From an uncultured beta proteobacterium (GTDB lineage: Bacteria; Pseudomonadota; Gammaproteobacteria; Burkholderiales; SG8-39), in assembly GCA_902826155.1 (NCBI GenBank), contig CADEDU010000138.1:1-8937 (forward strand): a stretch of DNA of 8,937 nt, given 5' to 3'. The position numbers and the translations under genes are program-made. The notes under the pieces are model-generated. The model saw nothing but the letters and a program-made list of their open reading frames with translations, was not told the origin of the DNA and searched no databases. Every line of letters starts with the position of its first letter. Position 1 is the stretch's first letter. Positions 1-5,718 of this stretch are shown piece after piece.

Positions 1-984
1 AACGCGTACGTGCAGTTCGTGATCAACGTGATGTGCATCAACGTGATCCTCGCCGTGGGGCTCAACATCGTGAAGGGCTTCGCCGGTCAAGTCACGGTCG
101 GGCACGTGGCGCTCGCTGCGATCGGCGCGTATTCGTCGGCGGTGATCTCGACGGTGTTCGGCATTCCGTTCTGGGGCGCGCTGCCGCTGGCGATGTTGGT
201 CACGGCGTGTGCGGGTGTGCTGGTCGGCATCCCCTCACTGCGGCTTGAAGGGGCGTACCTCGCGTTGGCCACACTCGGCCTGGCCGAGTCGGTGCGCATC
301 ATCATCTCGGGCACCGAGTTCCTCGGTGCGGCAGTGGGCTTCCAAAGCATCCCGCCGCCGTACATCGGCAGTCGCGCGCTCGGCGATCACTACTCGTACT
401 ACTACGTCGTCATGCCGCTGGCGCTGATCGGCCTGTATTTCTCGTTCAGCATCCTGTCTTCCGATATGGGCCGCGCGTTCAAGTCGATCCGCGAAGATCC
501 GCTGGCGGCCGCGGCGAGCGGCGTGAACGTGGCCAAGTACAAGATCATCGCGTTCGTTCTGTCGGCGCTTTATGCGGGGTGCGCGGGCAGTCTGCAGGCG
601 CATCTGGCGCCCGGCTTCCTGCATCCCAACAGCTACACGATCACCGAGATGGTGACGTTGCTGTTGATGGTGGTGGCAGGGGGCATCGGCCATATCTGGG
701 GTGGCGTGATCGGCGCGATCGTGGTGACGATCATCGACGACCTCACGCGCGACTACTACCAGTACCGCATGATGATGTTCGGCATGGCGATCGTGCTGGT
801 GGTGCTGTTCATGCCGCGCGGCATCGGCGGCATCATCGACGACTACTTCGTGCGCAAGCGGTTCAAGGCGTTGCGCGCAGCGCGTGCGCTGCCCGGAGAT
901 CCGCGTGCGCTGCCCGGAGATCCGCGGGCGGTGGCGGGCGCATCGCCCGCAGCGGTGAAGGGCGAGGCCGATGGCGCTGCTTGA
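1..984 (+). CDS. livM: HAAT-family ABC transporter permease, LivM type (5' partial)
   Basis: Inner-membrane permease, one of two channel subunits of a branched-chain amino acid type ABC importer. The frame is open from base 1, and the GTG at 10 lies inside the first membrane segment. Family members normally have some tens of residues before this point, so I treat the gene as starting outside the window. Visible signs are the family motif GFAGQVTVGHVALAAIGAY near the start and a run of hydrophobic helices. A cytoplasmic loop AFKSIREDPLAAAASGVNV follows, of the kind that contacts the ATPase, and then the late glycine-rich helix GGIGHIWGGVIGAIVV. After the last helix there is an unusual tail rich in Arg, Ala and Pro that includes a duplicated RALPGDP unit. 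The stop codon overlaps the start of livG by 14 bp, indicating translational coupling. The substrate cannot be read from the permease; LivM-like proteins also serve urea, amide and aromatic acid importers. Confidence 0.93.
   Translation, partial: NAYVQFVINVMCINVILAVGLNIVKGFAGQVTVGHVALAAIGAYSSAVISTVFGIPFWGALPLAMLVTACAGVLVGIPSLRLEGAYLALATLGLAESVRIIISGTEFLGAAVGFQSIPPPYIGSRALGDHYSYYYVVMPLALIGLYFSFSILSSDMGRAFKSIREDPLAAAASGVNVAKYKIIAFVLSALYAGCAGSLQAHLAPGFLHPNSYTITEMVTLLLMVVAGGIGHIWGGVIGAIVVTIIDDLTRDYYQYRMMMFGMAIVLVVLFMPRGIGGIIDDYFVRKRFKALRAARALPGDPRALPGDPRAVAGASPAAVKGEADGAA
881..926 (+). repeat. 21-bp tandem repeat in the 3' end of livM
   Basis: Two perfect copies of CGCGTGCGCTGCCCGGAGAT plus one further C (21 bp each, 881-901 and 902-922) are followed by the first four bases of a third copy. 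Because 21 is a multiple of three, the reading frame is kept and the protein gains a second RALPGDP unit in its cytoplasmic tail. This looks like a recent slippage duplication in a region under weak constraint. Confidence 0.9.
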
Positions 985-1774
985 GATCCGCAACCTGTCG
1001 AAGCACTTCGGCGGATTCGCCGCGCTCAGCAACATCGAGCTCGACGTCGAGCCGGGTGAGATCCGCGGCGTGATCGGCCCCAACGGTTCGGGCAAGAGCA
1101 CGCTGTTCAACATGATCACCGGCGTCTACAAGCCCGAGCCCGGCGCCAAGCTCGTGTTCGACGGCCACGACATCACCGGGCGCGAGCCGCACGAGATCGC
1201 ACGGCTCGGCATCGCGCGCACCTTCCAGATGCTGCGCATCTTCGCCGGCATGAGCGTGATGGAAAACATGCTCGTGGGTCATCACGCGCTGATGGGCTAC
1301 GGCTCGGTCTCGGCGGTGGTCGGTTCGCGTAAGGCATGGCGTGAAGAAAAGCGGGTGCGAGACGAGATGATGGAACTGCTCGCGTTCATCGGACTGGCCG
1401 ACTACGCCGAGATGCCCGCGGGCGAGCTCTCCGGCGGGCAGCGCCGCCTGCTCGCGCTTGGGCGCGCGATGGCCGCCAAGCCCAAGCTGCTGATGCTCGA
1501 TGAGCCCGGCGCGGGTTTGTCGCCGACCAACGTCGACATCCTGCTCGACACTGTGCGCGCGCTGCAGCAGCGATTTGGGCTCACGGTGATCATCATCGAG
1601 CACATTCTCAAGCTGGTCATGGACACCTGCCAGCAGGTGTGCGTGCTCGATCACGGCGAGAAGATCGCCGAAGGGCCGCCCGATCGCATCAAGGAAGATC
1701 CACGCGTGATCGAGGCGTATCTGGGCAAGGAAATGAAAGACGAGGAGGTGCGGGCGTACTTGCGCTCCGCCTGA
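971..1774 (+). CDS. livG: HAAT-family ABC transporter ATP-binding protein, LivG type
   Basis: Cytoplasmic ATPase of the importer, 267 aa, the usual LivG length. Motifs in order: Walker A GPNGSGKST at residues 36-44; Q-loop Gln86 in the LivG-typical stretch GIARTFQ; signature LSGGQ at 153-157; Walker B LLMLDE at 173-178; switch His211 in VIIIEHILKLVM. The C-terminal end, EGPPDRIKEDPRVIEAYLGKE, is the classic LivG tail that separates this subunit from LivF. The ATG at 971 overlaps the end of livM, and a purine-rich GAAGGGCGAGG lies just upstream. The gene is followed after 3 bp by livF. All catalytic motifs are intact, so the protein should be active. It is expected to pair with LivF beneath the LivH/LivM channel. 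Confidence 0.95.
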   Translation: MALLEIRNLSKHFGGFAALSNIELDVEPGEIRGVIGPNGSGKSTLFNMITGVYKPEPGAKLVFDGHDITGREPHEIARLGIARTFQMLRIFAGMSVMENMLVGHHALMGYGSVSAVVGSRKAWREEKRVRDEMMELLAFIGLADYAEMPAGELSGGQRRLLALGRAMAAKPKLLMLDEPGAGLSPTNVDILLDTVRALQQRFGLTVIIIEHILKLVMDTCQQVCVLDHGEKIAEGPPDRIKEDPRVIEAYLGKEMKDEEVRAYLRSA

Positions 1775-1777
1775 GCC

Positions 1778-2509
1778 ATGCTCGAGATCAAGGACCTGGT
1801 GGGTGGCTACGGCAACGTGCAGATCCTGAACGGCGCGAGCCTGAAGGTCGATCGCGGCCAGATCGTCGCGCTGCTCGGCGGCAACGGCACCGGCAAGTCG
1901 ACCTTGCTCAAGGCCACCTCGGGATTGATCAAGCCATGGAGCGGTACGATCACGTTCGATGGCGAGCGCATCGACGGCCTGCGACCGGACGCGATCGTCA
2001 AGCGCGGGCTGGTGCAGGTCACGCAGGGCAAGGAAGCGTTTCCCGGCATGACGGTCGAAGAAAACCTGAAGCTCGGCGCCTACGTGGTGCGCGACCGGGT
2101 CAAGACCGCGCAGGCGCTCGAACGGGTCTACACCTACTTTCCGGTGCTCAAGACCAAGCGCGATCAGCTCTCGGGCAATCTGTCGGGCGGACAGCTGCAG
2201 ATGGTGTGCATCGGCCGCGGGTTGATGTCCTCACCCAAGATGATCATGCTCGATGAGCCCAGTGCCGCGCTCGCGCCGCAGGTGGTGATGGAGATCTTCC
2301 GCACCATCCATCGGATCACCCGGGACGGCATGACGGTGCTGATGGTCGAGCAGAACGTGCGCATGGCGCTGCTGCTCGCCAGCTACGGCTATGTCATCAA
2401 GGACGGCCTGATCCACATCGAGGGGCCGGCCGAGAAGCTGATCTACGACGACAACGTGCGCCTGTCGTATCTCGGCGGCACTGTGGCGAACCGTGAGGCG
2501 CAGCTATGA
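1778..2509 (+). CDS. livF: HAAT-family ABC transporter ATP-binding protein, LivF type
   Basis: Second ATPase subunit of the importer, 243 aa, normal for LivF. Walker A is GGNGTGKS at residues 34-41, the Q-loop Gln is residue 83 (VTQGKEAFPGMTVEENL), the signature LSGGQ is at 135-139 and Walker B MIMLDE is at 155-160. The switch position is Gln192 in MVEQNVRMAL rather than His, which is typical of LivF proteins. Two small departures from the common family text are GGNG in place of GANG in Walker A and PSAALAP after Walker B, where most relatives have PSLGLAP. Neither removes a catalytic residue. The ATG lies 3 bp after the livG stop, so the two are probably translationally coupled. The stop TGA overlaps an ATG (ATGA at 2506-2509) that opens a nine-codon frame leading to livH. 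Confidence 0.95.
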   Translation: MLEIKDLVGGYGNVQILNGASLKVDRGQIVALLGGNGTGKSTLLKATSGLIKPWSGTITFDGERIDGLRPDAIVKRGLVQVTQGKEAFPGMTVEENLKLGAYVVRDRVKTAQALERVYTYFPVLKTKRDQLSGNLSGGQLQMVCIGRGLMSSPKMIMLDEPSAALAPQVVMEIFRTIHRITRDGMTVLMVEQNVRMALLLASYGYVIKDGLIHIEGPAEKLIYDDNVRLSYLGGTVANREAQL

Positions 2510-2535
2510 ATCGCGCGGGGGAGGCCCGGCTTTGA
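2506..2535 (+). other. Nine-codon mini-ORF bridging livF and livH
   Basis: ATG at 2506-2508 overlaps the livF stop as ATGA. The frame runs nine codons (MNRAGEARL), and its TGA at 2533-2535 overlaps the likely livH start as TTGA (2532-2535). A ribosome finishing livF could reinitiate here and stop exactly on the livH start. There is no evidence that the peptide itself has a function, and the arrangement may be accidental. Confidence 0.3.
2517..2524 (+). promoter_or_regulatory. Shine-Dalgarno site deciding the livH start
   Basis: GGGGGAGG lies 7 nt before the TTG at 2532. It is the strongest ribosome binding site near the 5' end of livH and favours the TTG over the upstream in-frame GTG at 2493, which lies inside livF and would add 13 polar residues before the first membrane helix. 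Confidence 0.6.
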
Positions 2536-3422
2536 GCTTCTTCGTCGATCTGATCATCATCGGCGTGTCGGTGGGCATGGTGTACGCGCTGGTGGCGCTG
2601 GGCATCTCGCTCATCTTCTCCGGCCTGGACATCATCCATTTCGCCCACGGCGAGATCTACATGATCGGCGCGTTCATCGGCCTGATGCTGTTCCAGCATC
2701 TGGCGCTGCCGTACATCCCGACGCTGCTGCTCGCGGTCATCCTCACCGGACTGGTCGGCATCTTCATCGAGCGGGTGTTCTATCGGCGGCTCACGCGCGC
2801 CGGCGGCGGCTACACCGTGGCGGGCATGGGCATGGTGATCGTCGGCTTCGGCATGTCGATCGTGCTGCAGAACGTCGCCTTCCTGATCTGGGGGCCCAAG
2901 CCGTTCCCGTTCCCCGTCCCGTTCGGCATGCCGATCGAGATCGGCGATCTGTCGCTGCCGCGTTCGTACCTGTGGATCGTCGTCACCGCCCTGGTGCTGA
3001 TGCTGGTGCTGCACGTCGTGCTGCGCAAGACGATGCTGGGCCTGGCGATCCGCGCGGTGGCGCACAACAAGGACATCGCGTACCTGTCGGGCGTGAACGT
3101 GCCGCTGATGATCTCGATGATCTTCGGCATCGCTTGCGCGCTTGGTGCTGCAGCCGGCGTGCTGATCGCGCCGATCAACTACGTGCAGGTGCAGATGGGC
3201 ATCGGCATTCTCATCAAGGCGTTTGCCGCCGCCGTGGTCGGCGGCTTCGGCAGCCTGCCCGGCGCGGTGCTGGGCGGCGTGCTGGTCGGCGTGGTCGAGA
3301 GCCTCGGCGCGGGCTACGTCTCCGGCACGTACAAAGACGTGTACGCCTTCGTGCTGCTGGTGTTCGTGCTGATGGTCAAGCCGTCGGGCATTCTCGGTGT
3401 CGCCGCCAAGGTGAAGGCGTGA
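2532..3422 (+). CDS. livH: HAAT-family ABC transporter permease, LivH type
   Basis: Second inner-membrane permease of the importer. With the TTG start the protein has 296 aa, matching the usual LivH length of about 290, and begins directly with the first hydrophobic helix. An in-frame GTG at 2493 is possible but has no better ribosome site. Family signs are the stretch SGLDIIHFAHGEIYMIGAF near residues 30-47, equivalent to the LivH text LNFAHGE, several hydrophobic helices, the loop LGLAIRAVAHNKDIAYLSGV, and the late FAAAVVGGFGSLPGAVLGG helix. The end MVKPSGILG is also family-typical. It lies last in the operon, after livM, livG and livF, whereas the common order is H-M-G-F. No LivJ/LivK-type receptor follows; the next gene encodes a Bug receptor. 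Confidence 0.92.
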   Translation: MSFFVDLIIIGVSVGMVYALVALGISLIFSGLDIIHFAHGEIYMIGAFIGLMLFQHLALPYIPTLLLAVILTGLVGIFIERVFYRRLTRAGGGYTVAGMGMVIVGFGMSIVLQNVAFLIWGPKPFPFPVPFGMPIEIGDLSLPRSYLWIVVTALVLMLVLHVVLRKTMLGLAIRAVAHNKDIAYLSGVNVPLMISMIFGIACALGAAAGVLIAPINYVQVQMGIGILIKAFAAAVVGGFGSLPGAVLGGVLVGVVESLGAGYVSGTYKDVYAFVLLVFVLMVKPSGILGVAAKVKA

Positions 3423-3449
3423 GGCGCGTCAAGGGTGGGGGACGCGCCT
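3422..3449 (+). terminator. GC-rich hairpin after livH, possible terminator
   Basis: AGGCGCGTC (3422-3430) pairs perfectly with GACGCGCCT (3441-3449) around a 10-nt loop. The stem begins on the last base of the livH stop codon. It is followed by TTGTTG rather than an uninterrupted T-run, so termination may be weak or only partial. Confidence 0.5.
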
Positions 3450-3476
3450 TGTTGCTCGCCATGAATTGAGGCAACA
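3450..3476. repeat. Short inverted repeat upstream of the first Bug gene
   Basis: TGTTGC (3450-3455) and GCAACA (3471-3476) form a 6-bp inverted repeat with a 15-nt spacer, between the livH hairpin and the Bug gene. With one bulged base the pairing extends by two more pairs. It could be an operator, but it is short and could be chance. I found no convincing -35/-10 pair in this 96-bp gap. Confidence 0.25.
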
Positions 3477-3518
3477 TCGATCGCATCAAAGGATGCTGCC
3501 CCGGAGGAGGACGAATCG

Positions 3519-4505
3519 ATGCGTAACGATCGCGAGAATTTCTCTTTGCCGCGTGCACTCAAACCGTTGCTCGCACTCGCGGCCGGCGTTGCGATCGGCG
3601 TTGCCGCTCCGGTGAGTGCGCAAACCTTTCCGACCAAGCCGGTCACCATCTGGCACGGCTTCATAGCCGGGGGTAATCCCGACATCGTCTCGCGCACCAT
3701 CCAGCCCTCGCTCGCCGAACGACTGGGGCAGCAGGTATTGGTGGACATGAAGCCCGGTGCCGCGGGGCGCATCGCCACCGCGTTCATCGCCAAGCAGCCG
3801 CCCGACGGCCACAACCTGATCATGATCACCGGCGGAGACGGCGTGATGGCCGCCACGGTGAAGGATCTGCCGTACGACCTGCTGCGCGATCTGACGTTCG
3901 TGTCGACCACGACTGTGTTTCCGTTCCTGCTGCTGGTGCAGGCCGACTCGCCGTACAAGACCTTGAAGGATTTCATCGACGACGCGAAGAAGCGCCCGGG
4001 GAAGCTGAGCTATGGGCATTCCGGCGTTGCCTCGACCCTGCATCTGGTCGGTGAGTTGCTGAAGGACGAAGCAGGCATCGACGTCCTCCATGTGCCGTAC
4101 AAGGGCACGCAGATCCAGGAGGTCGCAGCGGGGCGGCTGGACATGGCCGTCTCGGTCGCCACCCCGGCGATGCCACTGATCAAGGCCGGCAGGGTACGCG
4201 TGCTTGCGGTCACGTCGCCCAAGCGCGATCCGTTCTTCCCCGATGTACCGACGATCGGCGAGACGGTGCCCGGCTACGTGGTCGAGTCGTGGCTCGGCCT
4301 GGCGGCGCCCGGTGGCACGCCGCAGCCGATTCTCGATCGGCTTTCGAATGAAGTGCGCGCCGTGATCGCGCGTGACGACGTCGCGGCGCGTCTGCGCTCG
4401 ATGGGCGCCGAGCCGATGGCCACCACCAGCGCCGAGTTCCGCGCGCGCGTGGCGGCCGACATCGACAAGTGGAAGCGTCTCGCCGCGAAGATCAAGCTGG
4501 AGTAG
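3519..4505 (+). CDS. Bug-family periplasmic solute-binding protein (TTT receptor)
   Basis: Periplasmic receptor of the tripartite tricarboxylate transporter (TctC/Bug) family, 328 aa, the usual length. A signal peptide covers residues 1-34 with a basic start, a hydrophobic core (LLALAAGVAIGVAA) and a cleavage site VSA|QT, leaving the family-typical mature start (Q-T-F-P-T-K-P-V-T). Other family marks are GGNPDIVSR near residue 52, the KPGAAGRIATAFIAKQPPDG loop, GHSGVASTLHL, the highly conserved VPYKG and GLAAPGGTP. A very good ribosome site, GGAGGAGG (3503-3510), lies 8 nt before the ATG. Family ligands range from di- and tricarboxylates to amino acids, nicotinate and others; the ligand here cannot be assigned. 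No tctA or tctB membrane genes are visible, so it is an orphan receptor in this window. It could be read through from the liv operon if the intervening hairpin is leaky. Confidence 0.93.
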   Translation: MRNDRENFSLPRALKPLLALAAGVAIGVAAPVSAQTFPTKPVTIWHGFIAGGNPDIVSRTIQPSLAERLGQQVLVDMKPGAAGRIATAFIAKQPPDGHNLIMITGGDGVMAATVKDLPYDLLRDLTFVSTTTVFPFLLLVQADSPYKTLKDFIDDAKKRPGKLSYGHSGVASTLHLVGELLKDEAGIDVLHVPYKGTQIQEVAAGRLDMAVSVATPAMPLIKAGRVRVLAVTSPKRDPFFPDVPTIGETVPGYVVESWLGLAAPGGTPQPILDRLSNEVRAVIARDDVAARLRSMGAEPMATTSAEFRARVAADIDKWKRLAAKIKLE

Positions 4506-4529
4506 CCGAGCCTCGATCGCTTCGCGGCG
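4481..4529. terminator. 10-bp inverted repeat at the convergent Bug gene ends
   Basis: CGCCGCGAAG (4481-4490, within the last codons of the plus-strand Bug gene) and CTTCGCGGCG (4520-4529) are exact reverse complements around a 29-nt loop. On the minus strand the stem begins directly after the stop codon of the opposing Bug gene. It could act as a bidirectional end structure in the 24-bp gap between the genes. There is no T-run on either side, so intrinsic termination is uncertain. Confidence 0.4.
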
Positions 4530-5531
4530 TCAGTTCGGTTTGAGACCGAGCCGGCGCACCAGATCCCGCATGCCGGCGATGTCTTGCGCGACGAGTTTCT
4601 CCAACTCGGCCGGAGTGCTCGTCACCGTCGACATGCCGGTCTTGGCCATGCGTGCTTTCACGTCGGCCGTCGCCACGGCGCGAACGATCTCGGCATTCAG
4701 CTTGTCGATCACCGGCCGCGGAGTGCGCGCCGGCACGAACACGGCCTGCCACGACACGTAGGCCGAACCCGGCACGATCCGGTCGACGTCGGGCACATTG
4801 AGGAGCGTGCCCGGCGTGCGCGGCCCGCTGATCGCCAGGCCCACCAGCCGGTTCTCCTCGATGTGCGAGAGCACCAGACCCAGGCCGATGTTTGCCGCGG
4901 CGACCTCACCGGTGAGCAGCGCCTGCGTGAGCGGGCCGGTGCCTTTGTACGGCACGTGCACCATCTGGATGTTGGCCGCCATCAGCAGCATCTCCATGCC
5001 CAGATGCGTCGCATGCCCCGGACCGCCGCTGCCATAGTGAAGCTTGCCCGGCTGCGCGCGGGCGAGCACCAGAAAGTCTTCGAGCGAAGCGGCGCCGAGT
5101 TTCGGATTCGCCACGAACGCCGCGGGAATCTTGGTGGCCAGCGTCACCCCGGCAAAATCTCGCGTCGGGTTGTAGGGCAGCGAGGCGTACACGTGCGGCG
5201 CGATCGCCAGCACGCTGTCGGAGGCGAACAGCACGGTGTAGCCGTCGGCCGTCGCCTTCGACGCTGCCTCACCGGCGATCGTGCCTCCTGCGCCGGCGCG
5301 ATTGTCGATCACGATCGGCTGCCCGACCTGCTCGCCGACTTTGTTGAAGATCACACGCGCGACGATGTCGGCCAGCGAGCCGACCGAGTTGGCGACGATC
5401 ACGCGGATGGGTTTGCTGGGGTAGTCCTGGGCGAGGGCGGGTTGACCCCACGCGCCTAGAACCATCGCGCCGAGAAACATCGCGCCAAGAAATGTCGCGG
5501 AACGCACGCCGGCCAATTTCGCGGTGAACAT
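4530..5531 (-). CDS. Second Bug-family periplasmic solute-binding protein
   Basis: Periplasmic TctC/Bug-type receptor, 333 aa from the ATG at 5531. I chose this start because it gives a proper signal peptide (residues 1-34, cleavage ALA|QD) and has GGAG (complement of 5541-5544) 9 nt upstream; the frame stays open to 5777, but that extension lacks family sequence. Family marks are DYPSKPIRVIV at the mature start, NRAGAGGTIAGEAASKATADG, GSGGPGHATHLGMEMLL, VPYKGTGP, the IPAAFVANP stretch and FVPARTPRPVIDKLN. It differs clearly from the first Bug protein, so the pair is not a recent duplication. The signal peptide core contains three successive five-residue units (FLGAM, FLGAM, VLGAW). Its promoter diverges from that of the SDR gene and shares a 10-bp word with it. 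No TctA/TctB partner is visible. Ligand unknown. Confidence 0.93.
   Translation of the reverse strand: MFTAKLAGVRSATFLGAMFLGAMVLGAWGQPALAQDYPSKPIRVIVANSVGSLADIVARVIFNKVGEQVGQPIVIDNRAGAGGTIAGEAASKATADGYTVLFASDSVLAIAPHVYASLPYNPTRDFAGVTLATKIPAAFVANPKLGAASLEDFLVLARAQPGKLHYGSGGPGHATHLGMEMLLMAANIQMVHVPYKGTGPLTQALLTGEVAAANIGLGLVLSHIEENRLVGLAISGPRTPGTLLNVPDVDRIVPGSAYVSWQAVFVPARTPRPVIDKLNAEIVRAVATADVKARMAKTGMSTVTSTPAELEKLVAQDIAGMRDLVRRLGLKPN
5448..5492 (-). repeat. 15-bp tandem repeat coding the signal-peptide core
   Basis: Two 15-bp units (5463-5477 and 5478-5492) differ at one base, and a third at 5448-5462 matches in about 11 of 15 positions. On the minus strand they encode FLGAM, FLGAM and VLGAW, the hydrophobic part of the Bug signal peptide. 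Each unit changes the helix by five residues without altering the frame. Confidence 0.8.
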
Positions 5532-5571
5532 GATTCGGTACTCCGTGGAGGCAGGAGAGAGATGTTGCTCC

Positions 5572-5600
5572 GTTGTACCGCCGTCGGTGATGCGAGGCAA
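5572..5600 (-). promoter_or_regulatory. Predicted sigma-70 promoter of the minus-strand Bug gene
   Basis: On the minus strand, TTGCCT (5600-5595) and TACAAC (5577-5572) are spaced by 17 nt, each matching four of six consensus bases. The start codon lies about 40 nt beyond the -10 box. The spacer contains TCACCGACGG, which is also found in the divergent SDR promoter. Confidence 0.45.
5581..5590 (-). promoter_or_regulatory. Candidate operator TCACCGACGG, copy 1
   Basis: On the minus strand TCACCGACGG occupies the spacer of the predicted Bug promoter, ending 3 nt before the -10 box. An exact second copy sits in the opposing SDR promoter, also 3 nt before its -10. Placement between -35 and -10 is what a repressor or spacer-binding regulator would use. 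No regulator gene is adjacent. Confidence 0.4.
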
Positions 5601-5642
5601 CCTCCACGCGAGTTCGTGCACCGGCGTCATCGCAGCTTTGGC

Positions 5643-5672
5643 TTGATGGGCCGTCACCGACGGACGTATAAG
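5643..5672 (+). promoter_or_regulatory. Predicted sigma-70 promoter of the SDR gene
   Basis: TTGATG (5643-5648) and TATAAG (5667-5672) are spaced by 18 nt; the -10 box matches five of six consensus bases. Transcription would begin near 5679, giving a leader of about 40 nt before the ATG at 5719. The spacer holds the palindromic CCGTCACCGACGG. Confidence 0.5.
5651..5663 (+). promoter_or_regulatory. Candidate operator CCGTC-ACC-GACGG, copy 2
   Basis: A perfect 5-bp inverted repeat with a 3-nt centre lies between the -35 and -10 boxes of the SDR promoter. Its last ten bases, TCACCGACGG (5654-5663), are identical to the word in the opposing Bug promoter. The two words are in inverted orientation, centred 73 bp apart, close to seven helical turns, so proteins bound to both would face the same side of the DNA. 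Confidence 0.42.
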
Positions 5673-5718
5673 GCGCCGAAGTGTCGTTGTCCGGTCGACG
5701 TTCAATACGGGAGAAGCG

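Noticed and set aside
10..12. GTG as the start of livM
   Set aside because: The frame is open to base 1 and the GTG lies inside the first membrane helix; the family has more sequence before this point, so the gene is cut by the window edge.
235..1119. Long minus-strand open frame opposite livM and livG
   Set aside because: Its product is rich in His, Arg and Asp with no recognisable fold, as expected for the antisense of GC-rich genes; the plus strand carries clear ABC transporter motifs.
4584..5459. Plus-strand open frame of 291 codons opposite the second Bug gene
   Set aside because: The product is Arg/His-rich shadow sequence, while the minus strand has a complete Bug protein with signal peptide.
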